Assembly: GCF_000744435.1 (NCBI RefSeq)
Contig: NZ_JQLX01000011.1
Span: 186,001 to 250,000, forward strand
Direction of reading: 5' to 3'
Origin: Hippea jasoniae
GTDB lineage: Bacteria > Campylobacterota_A > Desulfurellia > Desulfurellales > Hippeaceae
DNA length: 64,000 nt
Below the pieces are notes generated by a model. That model was not told where the DNA came from, made no database searches, and was given only the letters and a program-made list of their open reading frames with translations. Positions within the stretch are counted from its first letter, which is position 1; each line of letters begins with the position of its first letter. A program made the translations under genes and the position numbers. Of the stretch, positions 1 to 7,517 are shown piece by piece.

Positions 1-690
1 AGGCGTGATTTTGTTAAATTTTTAGGTGTAACTGTAGCAGGGACAGCCATTGGTGTTGGAGTAACACCAATTTTATCGAAATCCGGATATAAATTATTAA
101 GGCCACCGGGAGCTATTGATGAAAAAGAATTTTTAGGTGCATGTATAAAATGTGGATTGTGTGTTCAGATATGCCCTGTTAACTGCATTAAACTTGCAGA
201 TATTGATGAGGGTTTGTCTTACCAAACCCCCTATATAGATGCTCGAACCAACGCATGTGATTTTTCCTGCAAAGGCGTCCAGTGTGTGCTTGTTTGTCCT
301 ACATATGCTTTAGAGCATGAGCTTGCGGAAACGCCTGAAAAAGTAAGAATGGGTCTTGCGAAGGTTATACCTGATAGATGTCTTGCTGTAAAAGGTGAAA
401 AACTCAAGGAAAAATCAAAGCATAAATGGGATGAATGGAAATACAAATGGAAGGTAAATCCCGATTCGTACATAAAGGATGTATGTGAGCTGTGTTTTGA
501 TAAATGTCCAATAGGACCATCTGCGATTACCATGGAAGAAAGAAAAGATGAAAAAACAGGCAGAACATATCAAATACCTGTTGTTCAGCAGGGTTGCACA
601 GGTTGTGGAGTTTGCGAGATGGTTTGTCCGGTAGAACCACCGGCCATTGTTATTATTCCAAGGGAAAAATGGGGTGAAAAAAATGGCTAA
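1..690 (+). CDS. nosG: NosG/NapG-type periplasmic ferredoxin (5' partial)
   Basis: The frame is open from base 1, so the start lies upstream. The first visible residues, RRDFVKFLG followed by a small hydrophobic stretch, are a twin-arginine export signal. Four cysteine clusters follow: CIKCGLCVQICP, a spaced CDFSC...CVLVCP, CELCFDKCP and CTGCGVCEMVCP. This is the layout of MauM/NapG/NosG ferredoxins carrying up to four 4Fe-4S clusters. The family passes electrons from a quinol-linked NapH/NosH membrane partner to a periplasmic reductase. That partner is next and overlaps by 8 bp. With nosF, nosY and nosD downstream, the nos role is favoured over nap. The call is firm for the family and inferred for the pathway. 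Confidence 0.85.
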   Translation, partial: RRDFVKFLGVTVAGTAIGVGVTPILSKSGYKLLRPPGAIDEKEFLGACIKCGLCVQICPVNCIKLADIDEGLSYQTPYIDARTNACDFSCKGVQCVLVCPTYALEHELAETPEKVRMGLAKVIPDRCLAVKGEKLKEKSKHKWDEWKYKWKVNPDSYIKDVCELCFDKCPIGPSAITMEERKDEKTGRTYQIPVVQQGCTGCGVCEMVCPVEPPAIVIIPREKWGEKNG

Positions 691-1573
691 AAAAGAAATA
701 AAGAGGGGTAATTTCTATGAACTGTTTATAAATACCAGAAAAATTAGACCCGGTAGAATATCGTACAGATGCATAAGATGGTTTAGCATTATTTTGATAA
801 CCGCTACATTTGCCTTTTCATATAAATGGGCGCTGGATTTTCTTGCAGGTAGTCTTAATGGGTCAAGACTAATGAGTTTCTTTTTAATTGATCTGTACAC
901 GGGGCTTGAATATATACTGGCACATAAGGCTTTAACATTTAACGCACTTGTGGGTTTGTTGACAATACTCCTATTTTACTTTGTTGTGGGCGGAAGAACA
1001 TTTTGTGGCTGGGTATGTCCATATAACCTACTTGCAGAAATTGGCGAGATTATTCATGAGTACCTGAGAAAAAAGGGTATAATTAAAAAAAGAAGAATGT
1101 ATTCAGAAAAAATCCGATATGCTTTCTGGGTAATATTCCTGTTAATTCCATTTATTACAGGGGCGATCTTTTTTGAATCCTTTAATCCGCTGGACATAAT
1201 AAACAGATCTTTTATCTATGGCCCTACAGTAATGGTATTCTGGGCTTTACTGTTGCTATTGGTGGAGGTTTTTTATGCCAGAAGATTCTGGTGCAAGTAT
1301 GTCTGCCCAACAGGGACAACTTACGGTATGGTTGGCAAAGTGGGTATGCTCAGGGTAAAATTTGACCTTGATAATTGCACGCATTGCGGTAATTGTTATA
1401 AGGTGTGTATTGAGCCCACCCTTTTAACAGATGCACTTAAAGAGGCAAAAACAAAAGAAGATAGAAAAGCATTTGTAAAAGGGCTTGCCTGCATAAACTG
1501 TGCAAGATGCATAGATGTTTGTGCATATGATGCCTTGAAGTTTGATTTGAGATACATAGAGAAGATACTTTAG
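683..1573 (+). CDS. nosH: NosH/NapH-type membrane ferredoxin
   Basis: A polytopic membrane protein of 296 residues. It has about four hydrophobic segments, two CxxxCP motifs at the membrane boundary (GWVCPYN and CKYVCPTG) and two C-terminal 4Fe-4S motifs (CTHCGNCYKVC and CINCARCIDVC). NapH/NosH proteins take electrons from menaquinol and pass them to the partner NapG/NosG ferredoxin. The ATG at 683 was chosen over an in-frame codon at 647 because it follows a GGGG-rich ribosome site. It overlaps the nosG stop, as expected for coupled partners. Confidence 0.85.
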   Translation: MAKKEIKRGNFYELFINTRKIRPGRISYRCIRWFSIILITATFAFSYKWALDFLAGSLNGSRLMSFFLIDLYTGLEYILAHKALTFNALVGLLTILLFYFVVGGRTFCGWVCPYNLLAEIGEIIHEYLRKKGIIKKRRMYSEKIRYAFWVIFLLIPFITGAIFFESFNPLDIINRSFIYGPTVMVFWALLLLLVEVFYARRFWCKYVCPTGTTYGMVGKVGMLRVKFDLDNCTHCGNCYKVCIEPTLLTDALKEAKTKEDRKAFVKGLACINCARCIDVCAYDALKFDLRYIEKIL

Positions 1574-1582
1574 GAGGCAATA

Positions 1583-2239
1583 TTGATAAAAATAAGAAAT
1601 GTTATTAAAGATTTCGGTAAGGGGGCCGTACTTAAAGATATTAATCTTACAATAGAAAAAGGCGAAAGGGTTATGGTAGTTGGTGGAAATGGCAGCGGAA
1701 AAACAACGCTTTTGAGGTGCATTATTGGCTCATATTCATTTGAAGGGCAGATAAGTATACTGGATATGGATGCCAGAAAAGATAAAAGCAGACTTGCTTC
1801 CTTTATTGGTTATGTGCCACAGGTTCCTCCCCCGATATTGATGAGTGTAGAACAGCTTATAGATTTTGTTGCAGATGTTGATGGAAATGAGAATGAAAAA
1901 GATTTGATTTATCAGATGTTAGATAAACTAAACTTTGAAAAATCCGGAATCAAAAGACATTTTAAGAAATTATCAGGTGGTATGCAAAAAAAAGTTCTTG
2001 TTGCCATTGCACTTGGCAGGCAGCCAGACATTCTTATCCTGGATGAACCTCTTGCATATATAGACCCTCAAAGCAGGATGGAAATATCAAGGGCTATAAA
2101 TGAAATGCCAGCAGAGTTAACTCTTATCTACACATCCCACAAAGAGGAAAAGGGCAGCATAAAGGCAGACAGAATTATAGAAATGGATAATGGTCTGGTT
2201 GTAAGGGATGAACCTTATTCAGATGAGGTGGAAAATTGA
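1583..2239 (+). CDS. nosF: ABC transporter ATPase, NosF-like
   Basis: A cytoplasmic ABC ATPase of 218 residues with Walker A GGNGSGKTT, signature LSGGMQKK and Walker B ILILDEPLAYID. It starts at TTG, 5 bases after a perfect AGGAGG (1572-1577). The permease follows with overlapping start and stop, and a NosD-type protein comes after that. That is the nosF-nosY-nosD triad, which in N2O-reducing bacteria powers maturation of the NosZ CuZ centre. ATPase identity is certain; the NosF assignment rests on context. Confidence 0.8.
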   Translation: MIKIRNVIKDFGKGAVLKDINLTIEKGERVMVVGGNGSGKTTLLRCIIGSYSFEGQISILDMDARKDKSRLASFIGYVPQVPPPILMSVEQLIDFVADVDGNENEKDLIYQMLDKLNFEKSGIKRHFKKLSGGMQKKVLVAIALGRQPDILILDEPLAYIDPQSRMEISRAINEMPAELTLIYTSHKEEKGSIKADRIIEMDNGLVVRDEPYSDEVEN

Positions 2240-3066
2240 AAAAATTCATTAAAATGGTTTTTTTTGAGCTTAAAGATTCCTTCAGGGCAAGGTGGTTTTA
2301 TATATATTTTGTGATCTTTTTTGGTATGATGGTTGGTTTTTTGTGGTCTGGTGTTACAGCTTCTGAGGTTTTAGGTTTTACTGGTCTTACAAGGGTGCTG
2401 GTAGCCTATATAGAAATTACAGTTATTATATTACCGCTGTTTATTCTCATAAGTGCCTCTCGATCTGTTGTTGCAGAAAAAGAATTTTTTATTCTTGAGT
2501 ATATACTTTCTTTTCCTGTTTCTATAGGTCAGTACTACTGGGGAAAGTTTGTTGGTAAATTTATAACCATTTTAATTCCCGTCTATCTGGCTTTTCTTGC
2601 AAGCGTTTTATGGGGAGGGGTTGTCAAACATTTTGTTATACCGTGGAATATTTACTTCATATACGCAACTCTACTTATATCTTTGTCCATAAGCTTTCTT
2701 GGTCTTGCTTTCTTGATTTCTTCTCTTTCTCAGAAACAGGATACAGCAATATTTATGGGATTTTTTGTCTGGTTGTTTTTTGTTTTGTTTATTGATGTGG
2801 GAATTCTGGGATTATTCTTAAAATTTGGTATTGATATAAATATAGTGCTTGCTATGGCGTTGGCCAATCCGCTTGATCTGTTTAGAATTGCTGCCTTCAG
2901 TCTTTTCGATCCTAAACTGGCTGCAATTGGTCCCATTGCCTGGACATTGCTTGGTAAATTGGGTAACAATGGGCTTTTAGCTCTTGCTTTTATTTATCCA
3001 TCATTGGTTGGAATAATAATGGGTGTAGTTGGTTATGTTTATTTCAAACATGGTGACTATATTTAA
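2236..3066 (+). CDS. nosY: ABC-2 type permease, NosY-like
   Basis: A membrane protein of 276 residues with six hydrophobic segments and the ABC-2 permease layout. These include an N-terminal cytoplasmic stretch and the AEKEFFILEYILSFPVS region typical of NosY-like permeases. It starts at TTG, overlapping the upstream ATPase stop in a TTGA arrangement, so the two are translationally coupled. It should form the membrane channel with the ATPase and act with the beta-helix NosD protein encoded next. Confidence 0.8.
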   Translation: MKKFIKMVFFELKDSFRARWFYIYFVIFFGMMVGFLWSGVTASEVLGFTGLTRVLVAYIEITVIILPLFILISASRSVVAEKEFFILEYILSFPVSIGQYYWGKFVGKFITILIPVYLAFLASVLWGGVVKHFVIPWNIYFIYATLLISLSISFLGLAFLISSLSQKQDTAIFMGFFVWLFFVLFIDVGILGLFLKFGIDINIVLAMALANPLDLFRIAAFSLFDPKLAAIGPIAWTLLGKLGNNGLLALAFIYPSLVGIIMGVVGYVYFKHGDYI

Positions 3067-3079
3067 TGAGGAGGATAAA

Positions 3080-4057
3080 ATGAAAAAGTATTATATTGGT
3101 TTTATTGGAGTTTTGCTGCTTTTATTTGCTATCTCTGCCAATGCATCAACCCTTCAGCAGCTGATAGATAAAGCACAGAAAGGTCAGACAGTTACGCTTA
3201 AAAAAGGTGCTGTTTATAAAGGTGGAATAGTAATTAAAAATAAATCTCTAAAACTATACTGCAACCATGCAGTTATTGATGCAGCTTCACAAAAGGATGT
3301 TATAACAATAATTCATTCACCTCATACGGTTATTAAGGATTGCGTTATAAAAAATTCAGGCTCAAGCGGATGGAGAATGGACGCTGCTATCAAAGTTGTA
3401 GGATCTAAACATGTAACATTAATGAATAATAAAATTAAAAATTGTCTTTACGGTATAGTGGCGAAAAATAGCCCTTATTTGTTAATAGAGGGAAACGAAA
3501 TAGCCTCTAAATCATTCTCAGAAGGTGAAAAGGGTGATGGTATAAGGTTGTGGTGGTCTTCTAACTCAAGAGTTGTTGACAATTTTATTCATGATTCCAG
3601 AGATGTTGTATCTATCTTTTCCAATAATGTTGTATTTAAAGGCAACAAAGCGAAGCATTCTCATATAGGTGTAATGATTCAAAACTCCAACAACAATAAA
3701 ATACTCGATTTTAAGGGCAAAAATAATGAGGTTAACATATTTTTAAATTCATCGGATGGTACAATAATAAAATCTTTCAGTATAAATAATAATGGCAAAT
3801 ACAGGGGTGTTGTACTTGTAAGGGCAAGCGATACATTAGTGGAAAATGGTAAAATTAGTGGTTGCAAAAAAGCTCTTGTAGTTAATCTGTCACCTGCAAA
3901 AGCTGGAAGCAGGAATGTATTTAAAAATATCGTAATAGAAAATAGTAATATAGGTGTTTATCTTCATACAACGAAGGAGCAGGTTAAAAGGAATATTTTT
4001 TCAAATATGAAATATTCACATAATAAGGTTAATATTCTTAATGAGTGGAACAAATAA
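3080..4057 (+). CDS. nosD: NosD-like periplasmic right-handed beta-helix protein
   Basis: A protein of 325 residues with a clear Sec signal peptide (MKKYYIGFIGVLLLLFAISANA). After it come many short repeats rich in N, V and I, such as NKIKNCLYGIVAKNSPYLLIEGN, which form a right-handed beta helix (CASH/NosD domain). NosD works with NosF and NosY to assemble the copper centre of nitrous oxide reductase. The ATG at 3080 lies 5 bases after GAGGAGG and begins the signal peptide, so it was chosen over an upstream in-frame codon. Beta-helix proteins also include carbohydrate-active enzymes, but the nosFY context argues for NosD. Confidence 0.78.
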   Translation: MKKYYIGFIGVLLLLFAISANASTLQQLIDKAQKGQTVTLKKGAVYKGGIVIKNKSLKLYCNHAVIDAASQKDVITIIHSPHTVIKDCVIKNSGSSGWRMDAAIKVVGSKHVTLMNNKIKNCLYGIVAKNSPYLLIEGNEIASKSFSEGEKGDGIRLWWSSNSRVVDNFIHDSRDVVSIFSNNVVFKGNKAKHSHIGVMIQNSNNNKILDFKGKNNEVNIFLNSSDGTIIKSFSINNNGKYRGVVLVRASDTLVENGKISGCKKALVVNLSPAKAGSRNVFKNIVIENSNIGVYLHTTKEQVKRNIFSNMKYSHNKVNILNEWNK

Positions 4058-4120
4058 GTATATTAGTACGACTGACAAAAAATGTGTTGCGGGCATTAAT
4101 TGTAACAGAAGGAGGTTGAG

Positions 4121-5098
4121 ATGAATAGAGTGGCTTTCTGGTTTGGACTTATTGGTACTGTAATTTTGTTAATTACTGGATGGGATATAATAAAAGAGAA
4201 TTCTCCAAAAACTGTATCTATTCTTTCTTCTGTAAAGATAGATGGTAATATCCAGCCAGGAGAATATACGCATCATTTTATAGATAAGAAGAATAAATAT
4301 GAACTTTACTGGCGTGTAATTGGCAAGGATATATATTTTGGTTTGCACTCGCCCAAGAAGGGATGGGTCGCTGTTGGTCTGGGAGGCAAAAAAGCAATGC
4401 TTGGTGCTGACATTTATATTGCGTATGTTAAAAACGGCAAAACATATATAAGGGAAGATATGGGTAATTCTCCTTTCTCACATATGCCTGTGACTGGTGA
4501 AAATACAATTGAGGCGTATGCGGGCAAAGTTTGCTCTAAAGGAACCTTTGTGGAATTTAAAAGGAAACTATCGGGGATGGGAAAAACTGTTACTATAACA
4601 AATAAACCAATGAGGGTTATTTATGCTTATGCAAATACTGCTGATTTCAATTCTTATCACGGTCCGGGATCAAGAGGTATAACCCAGATAAATTTTCTTG
4701 CAAAAGCCAGAGAGAAAAAGAGCGGTATAGGTATGCTGGTGGAGGATGTAAAATCATATCAGATAGCAGGTATCATATGGGGTGTTTTGTTCTTGTTTGT
4801 ATCGTTTATAGCAATAGTTACTTCATTTCTTGAAGGCAGGGTTGAATCCCCTGTATTTATTTCAAAAGAGCCTGTGGGCGTGGGACCTTTTGCTGTACTG
4901 AGTGGTCTTGCCATTTTTGATATACTGCTTGTTGTTTTATTTGTTATTTTGCTTTTTGTAAAAACAACACCAACATTGAGAGGTCTGATTGCAGCCTCTG
5001 TATTTTTAATCCTGTCGATAATAGTGGCATTATATAAATATTTCTACATTGACGAGGAAGTAGTGGTTCATGAACTGGATGATGAATTACCCTGGTAA
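4121..5098 (+). CDS. membrane-anchored DOMON-domain (haem b-binding type) protein
   Basis: A protein of 325 residues with one N-terminal membrane segment (about 7-21), a periplasmic DOMON domain (about 35-200) and three C-terminal membrane helices (about 215-315). The domain keeps both haem-ligand landmarks of redox DOMON proteins: a Met just before GADIYI (KKAMLGAD) and a His in YHGPGSRG. The family carries b-type haem or sugars. It lies directly before the Rieske and cytochrome b genes after an AAGGAGG-type ribosome site, so it may be a haem subunit of that complex. No gene symbol is established. Confidence 0.75.
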   Translation: MNRVAFWFGLIGTVILLITGWDIIKENSPKTVSILSSVKIDGNIQPGEYTHHFIDKKNKYELYWRVIGKDIYFGLHSPKKGWVAVGLGGKKAMLGADIYIAYVKNGKTYIREDMGNSPFSHMPVTGENTIEAYAGKVCSKGTFVEFKRKLSGMGKTVTITNKPMRVIYAYANTADFNSYHGPGSRGITQINFLAKAREKKSGIGMLVEDVKSYQIAGIIWGVLFLFVSFIAIVTSFLEGRVESPVFISKEPVGVGPFAVLSGLAIFDILLVVLFVILLFVKTTPTLRGLIAASVFLILSIIVALYKYFYIDEEVVVHELDDELPW

Positions 5099-5118
5099 GA
5101 AGGAGGGGGAGGTAAGCA

Positions 5119-5742
5119 ATGTCTGAGAAAGATAGAAAACTTGAGAGTTCATGTGAGGCATGTGTGCACAGAAGAAAAATATTAAAAGGCTTAATTGGTG
5201 TGGCAGGACTTGGTGCATCGCTGGGGTTTCTTGCATCTTTTGGAACGATAAAGCCCGAAGAAAAAAAGAAGGGCAGAAGAAAAATTAACAAGGGGGATAA
5301 ACTTGTATTTGCTGTAGGAGATATGGCAAACAAAGTAATTACTGTTGATTCTTTGCCTGTGGGAAAAGGGACGCTGGCATACCCAAAAGGAAAAGAAGAC
5401 CATGATAATCTTATTCTACTGTTCCATGCAAAATATGATGAATTTGAAAAACCAACAAAACTAAAATTCGTTACTAAAGAGGGTTTTGCTGCATATAGCG
5501 CTATATGCACACATATGGGTTGTACTGTTGAATGGTATCCCAACAAGCAGTTCTCCTTCAATTTCCCGCATCTATTTTGCCCATGTCATCAATCGGTTTT
5601 CGATGTATTTCATGGCGCAAAAGTGCTGGCAGGACCAGCACCAAGACCACTACCTCAATTACCAATTATGGTAGCAAATAATGAAATAGTTGCTGCGGGT
5701 GATTTTGATGGCCCGATAGGACCATTACCAGGAGGTAAGTAA
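5119..5742 (+). CDS. Rieske iron-sulfur protein of a bc-type complex
   Basis: A protein of 207 residues. An RR-containing N-terminal anchor (HRRKILKGLIG, about 18-28) precedes a Rieske domain with both cluster-binding boxes, CTHMGC (130-135) and CPCHQS (154-159). It lies 1 bp upstream of cytochrome b. It should carry electrons from menaquinol oxidation to the DOMON protein or the downstream cytochrome c. An N-terminal CEAC pair (12-15) precedes the Tat-like anchor and has no role I recognise. Confidence 0.9.
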   Translation: MSEKDRKLESSCEACVHRRKILKGLIGVAGLGASLGFLASFGTIKPEEKKKGRRKINKGDKLVFAVGDMANKVITVDSLPVGKGTLAYPKGKEDHDNLILLFHAKYDEFEKPTKLKFVTKEGFAAYSAICTHMGCTVEWYPNKQFSFNFPHLFCPCHQSVFDVFHGAKVLAGPAPRPLPQLPIMVANNEIVAAGDFDGPIGPLPGGK

Positions 5743-5743
5743 A

Positions 5744-6967
5744 ATGTATAGATGGCTGGATGAAAGACTTAATTTGGAGAGATTTAAAAAGAAATACCTA
5801 TCAAAGGTTTTTCCTGTTCACCCTACATTCTTTTTTGGAGAGATAGCTCTATTTAGTTTTGTAATTCTTGTTCTTACAGGTATTTACCTGCTGTTTAGCT
5901 ATGTTCCTTCTTCAGAAATTGTTACTGTGGGTGGTAAGAAAATGCCCGCCTCTTATTATTCTATACTCTTGATAAATAAACAACCTCTCGGTTTAATTAT
6001 CAGATATGTTCATCACTGGGCAGCTCATCTTATGATAGCTGCTTTAATTTTACATATGGCAAGGGTATTTTTTACAGGGTCATTTAAAAAACCCAGAGAG
6101 ATCAACTGGCTTGTGGGCATGATTCTTTTTACACTTGCTATTCTTGCAGGCTTTACCGGTTATTCATTACCATTTGATGCGCTTTCTGTTGTTGCAACAG
6201 GTATTGGTTATGAAATCGCCAATTCCATTCCTTATGTTGGTAATGCTATTGCAAATTTCTTTTTTAATGGGCATTTTCCTGCATCAGGTTCGTTACCCAG
6301 ATTATTTATGTATCATGTGGTGCTGTTGCCCGCCTTGCTATCTGCAACAATTGGTTTACATATGTTGATAATGATAAAACAGAAACATACTCAACCTGCT
6401 AAAAATAAAGAAATTGTTGGTCCTGATAAGATTCTTGGAATTCCTTTATATCCCCAGCAAATAAGTTTAATGCTGTTTGTATTTTTATCCACAACAGCTC
6501 TGTTGTTTTTTATGGCTTCTTTATTGCCCGTTCACAATGTAGAATATTTTGGACCTCCAACGCTGCAAACGCCAATGGTTAAACCTGATTGGTATCTATT
6601 GTGGATATACGGTATTATTAAGCTAATTCCAGGTAGCTGGAATATACCTTTATCAGCCACAGCATCTATAGATCCAGAGGTGATAGGAGGCGTTATAGCG
6701 CCCGGTATTATTTTAACAATAATTGCACTCGCACCGTTCTTTTATAAAAATGATGAGTTTGTTAATCATCTGGAGCCTGTAAGCAAAAGACCTATAGGAA
6801 CATCTTTAGGTGTAGCATTTATCGTGTTGTTTATAGTTTTGAGTTTTACAGGTTATCAGGCAGAACTCAATATCCCCATATGGGTATGTAGAATATACAC
6901 TGTTGTTTTACCGATTATTGCCTTTGTAATTACCTATTTAATCATTAAAAAACCTTTTAGAAGTTGA
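5744..6967 (+). CDS. fused cytochrome b of a menaquinol:cytochrome c oxidoreductase
   Basis: A polytopic cytochrome b of 407 residues. The first helical pair has haem ligands spaced H-x13-H (VHHW...LILHMAR). The second has H-x14-H (YHVVLLP...IGLHM), the spacing seen in b6-type proteins. The quinol-site motif reads PDWY (in PDWYLLWIYG), a common variant of PEWY. The N-terminal and subunit IV-like halves are joined in one chain of about eight helices. Together with the preceding Rieske gene it forms the quinol-oxidising core of a bc complex. Such modules accompany several clade II nos clusters. Confidence 0.9.
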   Translation: MYRWLDERLNLERFKKKYLSKVFPVHPTFFFGEIALFSFVILVLTGIYLLFSYVPSSEIVTVGGKKMPASYYSILLINKQPLGLIIRYVHHWAAHLMIAALILHMARVFFTGSFKKPREINWLVGMILFTLAILAGFTGYSLPFDALSVVATGIGYEIANSIPYVGNAIANFFFNGHFPASGSLPRLFMYHVVLLPALLSATIGLHMLIMIKQKHTQPAKNKEIVGPDKILGIPLYPQQISLMLFVFLSTTALLFFMASLLPVHNVEYFGPPTLQTPMVKPDWYLLWIYGIIKLIPGSWNIPLSATASIDPEVIGGVIAPGIILTIIALAPFFYKNDEFVNHLEPVSKRPIGTSLGVAFIVLFIVLSFTGYQAELNIPIWVCRIYTVVLPIIAFVITYLIIKKPFRS

Positions 6968-7014
6968 CAATTTATGTTTATTGTATAAACTTTTAATAAA
7001 AAGGAGGTGGGTTA

Positions 7015-7437
7015 ATGAAAAGTTTCTTTTCAAAAAGCATAATTTTGGCAGCAGCTATGTCTTTATCTATTTCAACGTCATCTATAGCTGGGGGATGCAT
7101 GGGCCAACATTGCAAGATGATGGGCAATAGTGCTGATGCTTCATCAACGATGGCTTCAACAGGTAATAATGCCTATAATCTTGTAAAAGCTAATGGGTGT
7201 CTTGCATGCCATGCTGTTGATCAAAACAAAGTTGGTCCTGCATATAAAGTTATTGCCGAGACAAATAAAAAATTATACGGAGATAAAGCTTTGGCTGTTA
7301 TTGAAAAATCCATTGAGAAGGGTTCCAAAGGCAAATACAAAAAACTTGGCATTCAGGCTGCTATGCCTCCCTATGGATATTTAGGTAAGGAAAAAATTGA
7401 AGAAATAGCAAAATGGATCCTGTCTCTTTCTAAGTAA
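7015..7437 (+). CDS. periplasmic class I monohaem cytochrome c
   Basis: A protein of 140 residues with a Sec signal peptide (about 1-25). One haem motif, CLACH, lies at 62-66 and a Met axial ligand in AAMPPYG near 117, as in c8/c551-type cytochromes. A CMGQHC segment at 28-33 is not a haem motif. It starts after AAAGGAGGTGGG. As the last gene before a strong terminator it is the natural soluble acceptor of the preceding bc complex, feeding periplasmic reductases such as NosZ (not seen) or TorA. The partners are inferred. Confidence 0.88.
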   Translation: MKSFFSKSIILAAAMSLSISTSSIAGGCMGQHCKMMGNSADASSTMASTGNNAYNLVKANGCLACHAVDQNKVGPAYKVIAETNKKLYGDKALAVIEKSIEKGSKGKYKKLGIQAAMPPYGYLGKEKIEEIAKWILSLSK

Positions 7438-7456
7438 GGGGTATTTTAGTTTCTCT

Positions 7457-7498
7457 GGCTTAATGAGGAGATGTATTTATCCTCATTAAGCCTTTTTT
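7457..7498 (+). terminator. Rho-independent terminator after the cytochrome c gene
   Basis: A perfect 12-bp stem (GGCTTAATGAGG with CCTCATTAAGCC), a 12-base loop and six T residues. It ends only 19 bases before the torA-like ATG, leaving no room for an independent promoter between them. Confidence 0.9.
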
Positions 7499-7517
7499 GT
7501 TTTAAGGAGGTTTTGTT

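Noticed and set aside
4944..5561. Minus-strand open frame of 205 codons across the DOMON and Rieske genes
   Set aside because: It is antisense to two well-supported genes, has no recognisable domain and no plausible start signal.
6964..6989. Internal promoter (TTGACA...TATAAA) before the cytochrome c gene
   Set aside because: The spacer is only 14 bases, too short for a confident sigma-70 promoter; the gene is more simply part of the upstream operon.
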